From positions 2,294,001 to 2,358,000 of the forward strand of contig NZ_CP048659.1 in assembly GCF_015218165.1 (NCBI RefSeq): 64,000 bases of DNA, in the 5' to 3' direction. Source of the stretch: Acinetobacter piscicola (GTDB lineage: Bacteria > Pseudomonadota > Gammaproteobacteria > Pseudomonadales > Moraxellaceae). Under the pieces are notes generated by a model that was given only the letters and a program-made list of their open reading frames with translations, did no database searches and had not been told where the DNA came from. Below, piece by piece: positions 41,426-50,768 of the stretch (within the stretch, counting starts at the first letter, position 1; each line of letters opens with the position of its first letter). The translations under genes and the position numbers were made by a program.

Positions 41426-41881
41426 TCACCATACTTTGATCATTTGAGATTCGAATAAAAATGGGAAATAAGCTCGACCAGTGGTAACAGATTTCCCAAC
41501 CGAAATACCTGCATCCACACGTTGAAAGCGCTTAAATCCCACAATTTGTGGTTGATAACCTTGCATTGCTGCAAGAATCTTCCGAATAATCGGGTCTGCC
41601 AATTGGCGAATTGAAGCCGTTTCAGGTAGTTGTGCTGAAGCATCTGCAACACTAAGCGCTACAAGCCACTGCTGATAAATTGCATTTGCTTTACCATCAC
41701 CTGTGGTTGATGCAAGTCGATCACCAACGTAAATAATGCCGATACCCACATCACCTACAATCGCTTGAAATAAATCCTCTACTTCAAAAGGTGTGACGAT
41801 TTCCTCAACTTCAGGAATTTCTGACTTGATTCGCTTTAAAATGTCATCTTCAAGAGCAAAATAATTATCAATGTTTTGCAT
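41426..41881 (-). CDS. Mu gp37-like tail terminator (DUF1834)
   Basis: 151 residues. VGIGIIYVGDRLASTTGDGKAN and QQWLVALSVADASAQ fit the DUF1834/gp37 family of tail completion proteins. Overlaps the virion morphogenesis gene by 14 nt. Confidence 0.7.
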   Translation of the reverse strand: MQNIDNYFALEDDILKRIKSEIPEVEEIVTPFEVEDLFQAIVGDVGIGIIYVGDRLASTTGDGKANAIYQQWLVALSVADASAQLPETASIRQLADPIIRKILAAMQGYQPQIVGFKRFQRVDAGISVGKSVTTGRAYFPFLFESQMIKVW

Positions 41882-42368
41882 CGGTCAAAACCTCATGTAA
41901 GTATTCTTCAATCTCGAACAAGATTTCTTGAGAATCATCCACTGAGATACCTAGGAATGGACGCGCAGGAATCTTGACTGACCTCAAGAACATCCAGCCA
42001 CCTAGCGGGGTTTTAAACTTTAAAAATTTTTTACCCTTAGGTTTAACAGTGCCGCCAAAGTGCATTAATGCCGCATATTTAACATTTGTACCAATTGTGA
42101 TCCGATTGCCCTGAATCCTAGAAACAATGGAATCTTGCAAACGCCCTGTATTTCTCAGTGTTTTCCCACCCTGAACCTCTGCGCGCCATGATTGTTTCCA
42201 AGGTTTATCATCAGTACCAATGCTTGTATCAAATCGTCTTTCAGTTTGATCTAACAGTAATACTGAAAGCTTTCTATACAGCAATTCAGGATTTTCAACT
42301 TTTGCATGAACTTTAGCTAAAAACTCTCGTAGCTTTTCCTGCCCATGCATTTGAATAGAGTCAGCCAT
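41868..42368 (-). CDS. Virion morphogenesis protein, Mu gpG-like
   Basis: 166 residues. ERRFDTSIGTDDKPWKQSW, KTLRNTGRLQDSI and ALMHFGGTVKPKG, then the terminal IPARPFLGISVDD are the marks of the phage virion morphogenesis family. It acts in head-tail joining or tail completion. Confidence 0.85.
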   Translation of the reverse strand: MADSIQMHGQEKLREFLAKVHAKVENPELLYRKLSVLLLDQTERRFDTSIGTDDKPWKQSWRAEVQGGKTLRNTGRLQDSIVSRIQGNRITIGTNVKYAALMHFGGTVKPKGKKFLKFKTPLGGWMFLRSVKIPARPFLGISVDDSQEILFEIEEYLHEVLTDAKH

Positions 42369-42369
42369 A

Positions 42370-42804
42370 TCACACGCTCGGCATGTTATTTAAAATATCA
42401 TCCCCAAATACACCGCCTCGGTACGTCGTACCAAGTGGCGCAACAGCTTTGACTTTCTTTGCTTGAGTTACTTCTTGAGTGTCTTCACGCTTAATTAGAA
42501 GTGTTGCTTTACCATCCGCCACGCGCTTTAAAAAAGCAATAGCATCCTCATATCGCTGTCTTACTTCATCGGGCGCTTGCTGACGATGAAGCAGGTAACG
42601 AGCAATATCACAAATATAAATCGTGAGATTTTTGGGAGGATGTTCAAGCGGAACAGTGTATGCAACACCAATAAAACCATCTGCAATGTCTGAAGCGTCT
42701 TGGATATAAGATTGCACAGACTCATTTACAGTAAGATTTCTTTCTAATTGAGCGATATGTGTCAAGCCGTAACGCAAGACCATGTCATCACGGCTTGCGT
42801 ACAT
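42370..42804 (-). CDS. Mu gp36-like protein (DUF1320)
   Basis: 144 residues: MYASRDDMVLRYGLTHIAQLE, then ASDIADGFIGVAYTVPLEHPPKNL and ICDIARYLLH are the DUF1320 signature. A head completion or connector protein. Confidence 0.88.
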   Translation of the reverse strand: MYASRDDMVLRYGLTHIAQLERNLTVNESVQSYIQDASDIADGFIGVAYTVPLEHPPKNLTIYICDIARYLLHRQQAPDEVRQRYEDAIAFLKRVADGKATLLIKREDTQEVTQAKKVKAVAPLGTTYRGGVFGDDILNNMPSV

Positions 42805-42811
42805 AGATCAC

Positions 42812-43792
42812 CTATTTTGTTGAAGTAAGCTTCACCAATGCTTTAGGTTTCGCAACCACAGGCAATTGGTTAGATTGCACATGCAAGTCAAAACCACGAT
42901 TGAACTTTTTAGGCTCTTGTTTTGCGTAGTACGGCAATGCTGAAGTGTTTACAGTTTCGTTGAAATCCGCAGGAGCCAAGGCATTTAAGAATACATCTTG
43001 CGTACCTGTTGGGTATGCATGCCCTTCTTTCACGCCAATAAGCGGCACTTCACCTACTTTTTGACGATTTACAATAAATTTGATGCCACCAAATTCAAAA
43101 CCTGATGTATTTGAACGACCTAAACGTTGCTCTGCACCAGACCAATTTAAGAATACTTCACGCACGTTTTTGTGTGCAGTTAATGCATCATAAAACTGAC
43201 GATCCACTTCTGCTTCGATTGAGCCATACAGCTCTTGCCCCAAGCCATCTTCAACCAAGTCAATTACATCTTGGCATTTTGCTAAAACGTTTGTGGTCAC
43301 AACACCCAATTCAAAATCAACTGTTTGCGCAGTCACACCAAAGTCCACAAAGTAGTCGACAATGATTTCACCATCAGCATCCAAGATGATGCCTTGTTTT
43401 GCTTTTGTGCGACGATATGCAAGTGTAGTGTCGATTTTGTTCTTCATTTGTTGAAGCTTATCCAACACTTTGCCCTGCACGGTTTCAGCAGCAGTCGAGC
43501 CGAATGCACGAACACCAATCACATCTGATGCAAGTACAGTGTCTTCAAGCGGCATGTGTGGCACCACCCAAGATTTAGCAATTCGTTTACCACTTGAATT
43601 TTTAGGCGGCACACCACCCCATTCGGTTGTTGGCACTAACACGTTTGAATCAGAGTAAAACTCAACCGAAAAGTTGTTTGTAGTGCCTGGAATATTGCGA
43701 AACAAATTAATGTCATTTGGGTTGCCAATGCGTGTCGGCAATTGTGTAATTGCTGTGCTCAGCTCTTCTGTTGTAAAAATTAATTCATCCAT
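42812..43792 (-). CDS. Major capsid protein, lambda gpE-like
   Basis: 326 residues from the ATG at 43792 (GGAT 7 nt upstream). The E-type features are IPTTEWGGVPPKNSS-like text near residue 50, MPLEDTVLASDVIGVRAFGS and RQFYDALTAHKNVREVFLNWSGAE. An HK97-fold shell subunit. It follows the decoration protein and protease as in lambda. Confidence 0.9.
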   Translation of the reverse strand: MDELIFTTEELSTAITQLPTRIGNPNDINLFRNIPGTTNNFSVEFYSDSNVLVPTTEWGGVPPKNSSGKRIAKSWVVPHMPLEDTVLASDVIGVRAFGSTAAETVQGKVLDKLQQMKNKIDTTLAYRRTKAKQGIILDADGEIIVDYFVDFGVTAQTVDFELGVVTTNVLAKCQDVIDLVEDGLGQELYGSIEAEVDRQFYDALTAHKNVREVFLNWSGAEQRLGRSNTSGFEFGGIKFIVNRQKVGEVPLIGVKEGHAYPTGTQDVFLNALAPADFNETVNTSALPYYAKQEPKKFNRGFDLHVQSNQLPVVAKPKALVKLTSTK

Positions 43793-43802
43793 CTTTTTTA
43801 TC

Positions 43803-44156
43803 CTATGCTGAACGTACAGCAGTAATACCCAAAGTTTTAAGACCCGCAACCACTGTTGCTAAATCACCCGCCACACCAACAAGTTTTTCAGGAACAATTC
43901 GAGCTTGACGCGCCAAAATTACCCCTGCGCCTTTTTCAGTTTTGGTTGTGACACCATTAATCATCACGCCCGCAACCGCACCCGTACCATCAAATGCAAC
44001 CGCATCACCTGATGCATCAAATGAAATCGGCTGACCATCTTTAATTGTTTGGTTTGCAGCTACACTTACATTTTCACGACTTGGGCGGTGATTACCATCC
44101 AACTCCCAAGCCAACCAATCAGATGTAACACCCGCTTTTTCTACAGTTTTAACCAT
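43803..44156 (-). CDS. Head decoration protein, lambda gpD-like
   Basis: 117 residues: SVAANQTIKDGQPISFDASGDAVAFDGTGAVAGVMINGV, matching the HDPD family. It caps the capsid threefold positions. Located just before the capsid gene. Confidence 0.85.
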   Translation of the reverse strand: MVKTVEKAGVTSDWLAWELDGNHRPSRENVSVAANQTIKDGQPISFDASGDAVAFDGTGAVAGVMINGVTTKTEKGAGVILARQARIVPEKLVGVAGDLATVVAGLKTLGITAVRSA

Positions 44157-44167
44157 TTGTATTCACC

Positions 44168-45073
44168 TTATTTTCGTTCTGCTGCCATGTCCGCCAATGA
44201 TTTTGGCTGACCTGCATTAAATTGATTTTGTCCATCCCCAACTGCTTGATGCTGCGTCAAGTAACTTGGCAATGTTGGTTTTTGTGGTTCAGGCTTTGAT
44301 GCAAATTTACGAATCTGTGCTGCTGAAAATGCGAAAGATTTTTCATCTAAATCCTGCATTTCTTTTACTTCGTCTGCGCTAAATTCTTTGCCCGCATCTT
44401 TTGCAAGTGCGGCAATATCTTCATTACGCTTATTTGCTTTAAATTCCTGCATCTCTTTTTTGAGATCTGCAATTTCTGCATCTTGCTCGACAATACGAGC
44501 TTTGGCTTGTTCTAGGTCCACGCTTGTGTCCTCTTGTTGAATTAGATTTGGTTTGCCTGAAAAGGCTTTGATGGATGTGTTTCGATCTGCGCCTGTTGAG
44601 CAAATCGTAAATTCACGGATTCGGTTATTACGAAATACAGCGATTGGGCCTGTAAACGATTGACCATTCACATTGACTGTTTGACCCTGCAAAACTTCTT
44701 CAATCGAACCAGGATCAATAAACATAGACATTTGAAAAGGAAACTCATCATCAGAATCCTGAATGATTTCCAAAGCTTTTTTGTTCTTTAAAAAATGTCC
44801 TGCAACTTCGATGCTGCCGCTTGTGCTGACCTGTTTTACAACACCGATGCGATTTGCGCTAAAATGCTCTTCAAGCAGCGGTGTAGGTGTTGCAATCTCA
44901 ATACCATCAAGATCAAATACAACACCTGCTCGCCCCCAATACCAATGCCCATCCACTCGACCACCTGCGTAAGCTGTGCCCGCAAACACTCGTCGCTGAC
45001 CATCTTTGGCTTTTGGTATATCAATCGCAGACAGAGCAAATAAGTATTTATTTTGTTCGTCTTGTTCAGACAT
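44168..45073 (-). CDS. Prohead protease with C-terminal scaffold
   Basis: 301 residues from the ATG at 45073 (GGAG 7 nt upstream). The N-terminal 190 residues resemble assemblin-type serine proteases: the likely His is in LLEEHFSANRIG and the likely Ser in FPFQMSMFIDPG. The C-terminal 110 residues are charged and coiled (AKARIVEQDAEIADLKKEMQEF), a scaffold that is cut out during maturation. The Mu I/Z gene type, combined with a lambda-like shell. Confidence 0.78.
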   Translation of the reverse strand: MSEQDEQNKYLFALSAIDIPKAKDGQRRVFAGTAYAGGRVDGHWYWGRAGVVFDLDGIEIATPTPLLEEHFSANRIGVVKQVSTSGSIEVAGHFLKNKKALEIIQDSDDEFPFQMSMFIDPGSIEEVLQGQTVNVNGQSFTGPIAVFRNNRIREFTICSTGADRNTSIKAFSGKPNLIQQEDTSVDLEQAKARIVEQDAEIADLKKEMQEFKANKRNEDIAALAKDAGKEFSADEVKEMQDLDEKSFAFSAAQIRKFASKPEPQKPTLPSYLTQHQAVGDGQNQFNAGQPKSLADMAAERK

Positions 45074-45086
45074 TTTCATGCTCCAT

Positions 45087-45109
45087 AAAAAAACCACCCA
45101 AAGGTGGTC
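45087..45109 (-). terminator. Internal terminator in the head operon
   Basis: ACCACC/GGTGGT stem with T7 on the minus strand between the small gene at 45126 and the protease. It supports the view that the small gene is a later insertion. Confidence 0.75.
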
Positions 45110-45125
45110 ATTTGTTTATTTCGTT

Positions 45126-45362
45126 CTATTTTCGAGTGACTTTAACAATATCAAAGGCATCATGGATGCCAGTTTCAGCAAGACAATTACTCTGTGTTCC
45201 ATCCCACTTATAATCCAGCACCCAATAACCTGAGTGGCATTTAAAAGTTAGTTTCACATAATGCTCGTTTGAATCATCTACTTCATCAATTTCAATAGGA
45301 TTGGTAATTAGATCGAATTCAACCAAGTCACCTTGTTTAATGCCTTTTAAAAGATTCTTCAT
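45126..45362 (-). CDS. Small hypothetical protein, possible moron
   Basis: 78 residues from the ATG at 45362 (GAGAGA site). Begins MKNLLKGIKQGDLVEFDLITNP and has a HSGYWVLDYKWDG segment. It sits inside the head operon, 1 nt after the gpF-like gene's stop, followed by its own terminator. Confidence 0.6.
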   Translation of the reverse strand: MKNLLKGIKQGDLVEFDLITNPIEIDEVDDSNEHYVKLTFKCHSGYWVLDYKWDGTQSNCLAETGIHDAFDIVKVTRK

Positions 45363-45363
45363 T

Positions 45364-46611
45364 TTATCTCTCACACAATTGATTGTTCGCCACAAACAAC
45401 CGCTTCGCAATTTCATCTGTGCGCTTCAACACAATATCGGTATCAGTCACACTCACAACTTCAAGGTTTAAATCTGGCGCAAGCAATGAGCCATTCAAGC
45501 CATTAATTTTGGACAAATCAATTGCATGACCTTTCATGTCTAAAATTGTGATGCTCTTACCTGTGCTTTCTGCTGTTTTAAAAAGTGTTGGGGTTTGAAT
45601 ACCAATCACATTTCCCACTTGTAAGTTAAACGCATCAAAGCCTTTTAGATTATTGCCTGTAAGCTTGTTTTTTAGGTTCTTTGCTTTGCTCAACATTGCA
45701 GTAAATGCATTTGCAATCGTATTCCAAATTGAATTTGATTTTTTATCATGCGATTTACGAATCAATGCTTCTTGCGCAAGCTCAGTCAACTTTTCTTCAT
45801 CTTGAGCAAACTCGAAAATAATACGTGGTGAACTTGGCTCAATATTGTTTTGACTTAGAAAATCATCCAAATGCTTTTTATTTTGTTGATCCAACTCGCT
45901 CAGAGCGCCTTTTACAGCCTGATTTGCTTCTTGCTGTACAATCGCATCATCTTTGATTTTAAGCAGTTCTTGCGCTCGATTGCGCTCAATCCCAATATCA
46001 TCCAATTTGCTATTAACAACATCATTTAAATGCGTTGCTTGACGACTCGGATGGAAATCCCAATCATATTTATTCGCTGGCAACTCAGATAGCTTGTCAT
46101 CAGGTGTAATACCAATTCGATTTGCTGCTTTCTCGCTGAGTGAGCGTGTTGTGCATCGACATTGAAACCCATTGGGCGGATAGTATTTTTTCCAAAAATC
46201 ATCATCGATATGTCGAATAATGTTATTGAATGCTAAATGTGTTGGTCTAGTTCGGCTATCCACAATCGCTGAATACTGCAAATAAGGTCTTAAATCTTTA
46301 TTTGCTTGTTGTTCAATCCATCGTCCATGCGCATACGCATTCTGCATATTGGTCCGGTACACGTTCGCAAGATGATATTCAGGCAAATCAATACCTGACT
46401 CTTCGACTAACTTTTTAAAATCATGAAAAGTCGAACCGCTCTCAAGCGATTTATTTACAAGCTCAAGTACATGACTAATTTGGTCAAGCGAAGCTAAACG
46501 ACTAATCGTTGCAGCATTCGCCCTTGCATCCAAATCCATCATGTAAAACTCATCAGGCAAAACAACATTGCGGCCACGCGCATAACGCAGCGCATCACTG
46601 TAATCAGTCAT
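45364..46611 (-). CDS. Mu gpF-like minor head protein
   Basis: 415 residues. Residues 1-200 include NVYRTNMQNAYAHGRWIEQ, SAIVDSRTRPTHLAFNNIIRH and the end WKKYYPPNGFQCRCTTRSLSE, the SPP1 gp7/Mu F signature with Cys and Arg. It enters the prohead through portal contact. The C-terminal part adds a helical region and a small beta domain that is unusual for the family. Confidence 0.88.
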   Translation of the reverse strand: MTDYSDALRYARGRNVVLPDEFYMMDLDARANAATISRLASLDQISHVLELVNKSLESGSTFHDFKKLVEESGIDLPEYHLANVYRTNMQNAYAHGRWIEQQANKDLRPYLQYSAIVDSRTRPTHLAFNNIIRHIDDDFWKKYYPPNGFQCRCTTRSLSEKAANRIGITPDDKLSELPANKYDWDFHPSRQATHLNDVVNSKLDDIGIERNRAQELLKIKDDAIVQQEANQAVKGALSELDQQNKKHLDDFLSQNNIEPSSPRIIFEFAQDEEKLTELAQEALIRKSHDKKSNSIWNTIANAFTAMLSKAKNLKNKLTGNNLKGFDAFNLQVGNVIGIQTPTLFKTAESTGKSITILDMKGHAIDLSKINGLNGSLLAPDLNLEVVSVTDTDIVLKRTDEIAKRLFVANNQLCER

Positions 46612-46613
46612 TG

Positions 46614-48062
46614 TTATTTACCTTTGTTTGCTTGCACATACCCCATCACATCAGCTTTAAACAAAGCCTTGGATAGATTAATCTCAAACTCTTCAATTGA
46701 TGCTTGAGTGTTTGCGCTATAAAGATTTTGAATCAATTGCTCATGTGTTTCAGACTTCAATACAATCGCTTCAATTTCTTTTTCATCAAGCAGCTTGGTA
46801 TTTTGCTTGGTAATTAGAGTGTCTAATTCTTGCTGACCTGCATCAATCTTGTTTACTGATGCAGCAAAACTAAAAGCCTGACTTGGTAATGCATTAAACT
46901 GCATAGGCACAGATGTAGATTCCTTTAAGTCACCATCTTGCAAGCCGTATTCACGAATAAAATACTGATTTGTAAACTCAGCACCTGAGTTCTTCAGATC
47001 CACATCACGCTTTGCCTGATCTTCATTAAGCGCTTTATCTTCACCAATAATGATTTTGTGGTCTTGCCAGCCATTAAGCAAACACATTGCATTAACAATT
47101 GCTTGAAGTGTTGGAGTGACTAAGCGAATGTCAGATTTAAGCTTATCTTTACGTACATTTTCATGCACTTGACCAAGCGCTCGACTACCTGCACCATCTG
47201 TACCACTTGTGAGCGTCTGACCTAACACAAGCTTTTGAATTTGACGCAGCAAAACAGTGTTAAAAGTATCAAATGCTGAACCTGCATTACCCTGTGAATT
47301 ACTTAAAATCTGCACATCATCTTCAGAGCCAATCGATAAAACAGACTGCGCGTGTGCCGATAAAAGCGCATTATTCATTGCATCAATATCATCATTGTCA
47401 CCGTCTTTTACTTTTCCAAGTAAAATAGGTGTGCCAAAGCGCTCTAAAAACTTGGCCCAAAACTTAAAGCCATTTTGTTTAAAGAAGAACAACCAATACA
47501 GTGAAGACAGCAAAGCCTTGCCATACGGTTGTTTGTATGTGGCTTTCCTTCGGGTGAGAAAGAACTTAACTTTTTGATCCACTTCGCGCTCAACACCAGT
47601 TGAATCAGGTCGATAAATCAAGCGCCCATCATTTTTAGGCTCAAACCACTCCATTGGCTTTTCACCAATCCATGTTAAACCAACATAGCCATTTTTCTCA
47701 TCCCAAATCGCTTCTTGAACTGAATACCCGAAAAACAATGCATTTAAAGAGGCTGTAGCAATCTCGCTAAACCATTCTTTTAGTTCTTGCATTAAATAAA
47801 CAGCTTCAGGCGTGTCGCTTGGCTCAATACGAAATGGCATTGCAAGTAAAGCATCTAATCTTGTTTCAGTTGCTTGTGCAATTTCATCATCTGTAAGCAA
47901 TACATCTAATTTATGACGCTGAATACCTGCCTTTCTTAAAGTTTCATCCAAGTCGGGCAAGCGACCAACGTTATTAAAAAACTGCGTTACCGCTTCATGT
48001 GTATTTAAAGCACCGTTAGACAAAGCCTTATTTTTTACCTTGTCTTTTTTTGACTTTGCCAT
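46614..48062 (-). CDS. Portal protein, Mu gp29-like (DUF935)
   Basis: 482 residues, normal for DUF935 portals. LPDLDETLRKAGIQRHKLDVLLTDDEIAQATETRLDALLAMPF and YVGLTWIGEKPMEWFEP, then AKFLERFGTPILLGKV are conserved. It forms the dodecameric head vertex through which DNA passes. Two-nt gap to the gpF-like gene. Confidence 0.92.
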   Translation of the reverse strand: MAKSKKDKVKNKALSNGALNTHEAVTQFFNNVGRLPDLDETLRKAGIQRHKLDVLLTDDEIAQATETRLDALLAMPFRIEPSDTPEAVYLMQELKEWFSEIATASLNALFFGYSVQEAIWDEKNGYVGLTWIGEKPMEWFEPKNDGRLIYRPDSTGVEREVDQKVKFFLTRRKATYKQPYGKALLSSLYWLFFFKQNGFKFWAKFLERFGTPILLGKVKDGDNDDIDAMNNALLSAHAQSVLSIGSEDDVQILSNSQGNAGSAFDTFNTVLLRQIQKLVLGQTLTSGTDGAGSRALGQVHENVRKDKLKSDIRLVTPTLQAIVNAMCLLNGWQDHKIIIGEDKALNEDQAKRDVDLKNSGAEFTNQYFIREYGLQDGDLKESTSVPMQFNALPSQAFSFAASVNKIDAGQQELDTLITKQNTKLLDEKEIEAIVLKSETHEQLIQNLYSANTQASIEEFEINLSKALFKADVMGYVQANKGK

Positions 48063-48069
48063 AATTGCC

Positions 48070-49311
48070 TCAATATGTTCGTGAACCCGCGCCTTTTGGT
48101 TTGGTTCGTCTCTTGCCTTTGATCTTTGGTTCCAATGCGTATCTCAACGCATCAGCATAATGGTTGTCCTTATCCAAGATTTCCGTCGTAACCTCGTCAA
48201 ACTTGTCTTTTTTGTAGCTGTACGCCATTAACTCCGCATAACAGTCATCCGCATCAGGATGAATTACAATCTCATCAAAGGATTGAATATAGACAACACC
48301 GTCTTCAACAGATCCTGACCATTTCACGCAAGCTTTCAATAGTGGTAGCGGGCATTCTTTATCTTTTTGAACCTTGCTGATCGTTTCAGGTCTTGAGCTA
48401 TCAGCCCTTGATGTATTGGTTTTAAGTTTTGGAACATGTCGATATAGCCATGCAGCAGTATCATCTAATTCCAAGCCCACTCGACTTGCAGCATTGCGAA
48501 TATAAAGCGTCCTATCTTTTACATAAGCCTCGATTGCTGCAACGGGGTCGGTACTAAACCCCCAATCCACACCAAGCAATGGATCACCAAAACTTTCATC
48601 AATTTCAAATTCACGTTGTCTTAGTTTTTTACCAAAGATTGACGCTTCTGAAAGTTTTAAAAACTTACCTTCCCAAATCCACAGATAACGCCCCGCGTCA
48701 CCCTTAGCATCACGCAAACGCTGATTATTTAATGACTCAGGAAACCAAGGATTGTCACGCCACCCAATATTGATATGCAGTGTGCGCTCATCTTTTTTAG
48801 CGACAAACTCTTGCCAAGTTGGGTCGGTTTCAAACTTCGGGTTAAACACCACATAAATACGGACTTTTCCGTATCGTGGCGTAGGTCTTAGCACATCCCA
48901 TGAATTTTGAGAGACGCTTTCAGCCTCATCTACCAACACAACTCGTAATTTTGTGATTGATTTAATAGAGGTTACATTTGACTTTAAGCCCGCAAAAATA
49001 AAGCGAGCACCTGTGACAAGGTTGGTGATTTCGTTGTTTAAAATCTTGAATTGTTTATCCAAACCAAGTTGTGAAATCTTCGCAACGAGCATTGAGTAAA
49101 TAGAGTCATCAATAGACTTTTGAATCTCACGACAGCAAAGAATTACACCATCATCAATGTAGGATTCCATGATACCAATGTGGGCCAAGGCTTCTGATTT
49201 AGCACCACCTCGACCACCTTCCCACACAATTGCATCATAAATTGCTTTACTTAGATTATCGAATGCCGGCAACAGCTTTTCAGGGATTTCAATATCATTC
49301 TCGATCCCCAT
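48070..49311 (-). CDS. Terminase large subunit
   Basis: 413 residues, PBSX type. Walker A GGRGGAKS (32-39), Walker B VLVDEAE with Asp128 and Glu129, and a nuclease part starting GVDWGFSTDPVA near residue 248 with DADDCYAEL and DNHYADALRYAL towards the end. The packaging motor ATPase and nuclease. Overlaps the small subunit by 17 nt. Confidence 0.93.
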   Translation of the reverse strand: MGIENDIEIPEKLLPAFDNLSKAIYDAIVWEGGRGGAKSEALAHIGIMESYIDDGVILCCREIQKSIDDSIYSMLVAKISQLGLDKQFKILNNEITNLVTGARFIFAGLKSNVTSIKSITKLRVVLVDEAESVSQNSWDVLRPTPRYGKVRIYVVFNPKFETDPTWQEFVAKKDERTLHINIGWRDNPWFPESLNNQRLRDAKGDAGRYLWIWEGKFLKLSEASIFGKKLRQREFEIDESFGDPLLGVDWGFSTDPVAAIEAYVKDRTLYIRNAASRVGLELDDTAAWLYRHVPKLKTNTSRADSSRPETISKVQKDKECPLPLLKACVKWSGSVEDGVVYIQSFDEIVIHPDADDCYAELMAYSYKKDKFDEVTTEILDKDNHYADALRYALEPKIKGKRRTKPKGAGSRTY

Positions 49312-49792
49312 TTGGCTTCACCCCAATAATATTAAAAGTTGGAGGCATTAAATCTTTGCCATTTGCACCTGTAATCTCCAACTTATCCTTAAACATCCCG
49401 ATATGTTTACCAATCAACTCAACCGCCTTGGTCGCACCTGGTGCATCAAACTTATAAAGCGCTGCATATTCACCATCACTACCCTGAACAAAAACAGGTG
49501 CACCATCTCGATCAGTCACAGGCTCACCTTGCATGCAGCGATCAGCAATAGATTTGAGATTCTTTAAAACATAATAAGCATCAAGCCCCAATTCCTCAGC
49601 ACGCTCATCTTGAAGAAACTTAATACGTGCCTGAACATCTTCACGATGTATTGCGCGCCACGCGTTTGATTTGTCTGTGTAGCCTGCGCGCTCACCTGCA
49701 ATCTTCTTGTTTGCAGTTTCAAAGTAACCTTGAGCTAATCGCTCATGCTGCTCGTTATCAAGCGGCAAACTACCGAGCGGAATGTCTTCCAT
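49295..49792 (-). CDS. Terminase small subunit
   Basis: 165 residues. An N-terminal helix-turn-helix (LAQGYFETANKKIAGERAGYTDKSNAWRAI) and REDVQARIKFLQDERAEELGLD match the XtmA-type small terminase, which binds the packaging site. Confidence 0.85.
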   Translation of the reverse strand: MEDIPLGSLPLDNEQHERLAQGYFETANKKIAGERAGYTDKSNAWRAIHREDVQARIKFLQDERAEELGLDAYYVLKNLKSIADRCMQGEPVTDRDGAPVFVQGSDGEYAALYKFDAPGATKAVELIGKHIGMFKDKLEITGANGKDLMPPTFNIIGVKPNGDRE

Positions 49793-49955
49793 TTAATTTC
49801 ACCTCAATATTCCCAATCTGTTCACACACTTTTCTTAAAGCAATCTGACACTCTTGCTTAAACGCATGACTACTAAACAAATGATTGTATTCTTCAAGAC
49901 GTTTGCGATTTGCTTTGAGAATGTTGAGATTCTTACGTGCTTCGATTTTGTCCAT
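49770..49955 (-). CDS. Small hypothetical protein
   Basis: 61 residues, helical and basic (MDKIEARKNLNILKANRKRLEEY). It overlaps the small terminase by 23 nt. Unknown. Confidence 0.5.
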   Translation of the reverse strand: MDKIEARKNLNILKANRKRLEEYNHLFSSHAFKQECQIALRKVCEQIGNIEVKLNGRHSAR

Positions 49956-49956
49956 A

Positions 49957-50148
49957 CTATCGACCCTGCCGTTTATATTTGCGACATTTCGCTTGACTCA
50001 CACGGTTTGGTTTTGATTTATAACTAGGTGGTTTAGTCCAAATATGTGGAGCAGATAAGCGCTTGAAACTATCAGTAAACCCTTGAAATGAAGCGCTAAA
50101 ACCCATCATTGCTGTAACAAAACCCAACCCAAATCGACCTAAACGCAT
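49957..50148 (-). CDS. Small hypothetical protein
   Basis: 63 residues from the ATG at 50148 with a GGAGGA site. Gly-rich N-terminus, strongly basic C-terminus (CRKYKRQGR). 1 nt from the next gene. Unknown. Confidence 0.5.
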   Translation of the reverse strand: MRLGRFGLGFVTAMMGFSASFQGFTDSFKRLSAPHIWTKPPSYKSKPNRVSQAKCRKYKRQGR

Positions 50149-50187
50149 GACTTCCTCCAAGACAAAATAAAACCCCTTTCTGGGTAT

Positions 50188-50592
50188 TTAAAACCGTTTA
50201 TCCAATTCAGCTTGGTATAGTTTTTCTTTTAATAGATAACCTTCAAGCATCCAAATTTTGTTGCGTGCATTTTCGTACGCAATCTTTTTACCAATTTCAG
50301 GATCAAAGTTTTCAGGACTTACACATGCTGATTCACCTGTAACTGTGAAACCATTTTTCAAAACAATTACACAGAAGATTAATAGATCAAGTTGCTGTGG
50401 TGGATTGATGAATCGCTCACCTTCAGGCAATGAGTTAAATTCTTCAGAAGATGCAAGCGCGCCTGCGTAACCATCACCAGCCGTAAAGTAGTGAACACTT
50501 TGAACAACTGAATCAATATGATTAGGCGTTAATCGTGGTGCACTCAAACCTTTCGCTTGAATTTCTTGCTCAATTTGTTTTTCATTTGACAT
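50188..50592 (-). CDS. N4 gp49/Sf6 gp66-family protein
   Basis: 134 residues from the ATG at 50592. LLIFCVIVLKNGFTVTGESACVSPENFDPEIGKKIAYENARNKIWMLEGYLLKEKL is the family signature. A widespread phage protein of unknown role. First gene after the tRNA and terminator. Confidence 0.9.
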   Translation of the reverse strand: MSNEKQIEQEIQAKGLSAPRLTPNHIDSVVQSVHYFTAGDGYAGALASSEEFNSLPEGERFINPPQQLDLLIFCVIVLKNGFTVTGESACVSPENFDPEIGKKIAYENARNKIWMLEGYLLKEKLYQAELDKRF

Positions 50593-50614
50593 CTTCACTT
50601 TCCCCTAGACATTA

Positions 50615-50638
50615 AAAAACCCCAACATGTGGGGTTAA
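50615..50638 (-). terminator. Terminator downstream of the phage tRNA
   Basis: AACCCCA/TGGGGTT with T6 on the minus strand, between the tRNA-Arg and the gp49-like gene. Confidence 0.8.
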
Positions 50639-50687
50639 AGGTTTCGAATTCGATGGGTTTAAAAATGGCAGATTCGCCATAATTAAA

Positions 50688-50757
50688 GGTGGTGACCAAA
50701 ACCATAAAAACCTCACATAAATATATGTTTTATATACAAATAATGGTGGTGATCAAA
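50688..50757 (-). promoter_or_regulatory. Candidate late promoter with repeated GGTGGTGAYCAAA motif
   Basis: GGTGGTGACCAAA (50688-50700) and GGTGGTGATCAAA (50745-50757) are direct repeats. On the minus strand TTTGAT (inside the right copy) followed 17 nt later by TATAAA gives a promoter pointing into the late genes. The repeats may bind a regulator. Confidence 0.4.
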
Positions 50758-50768
50758 TTATTAAAAAA

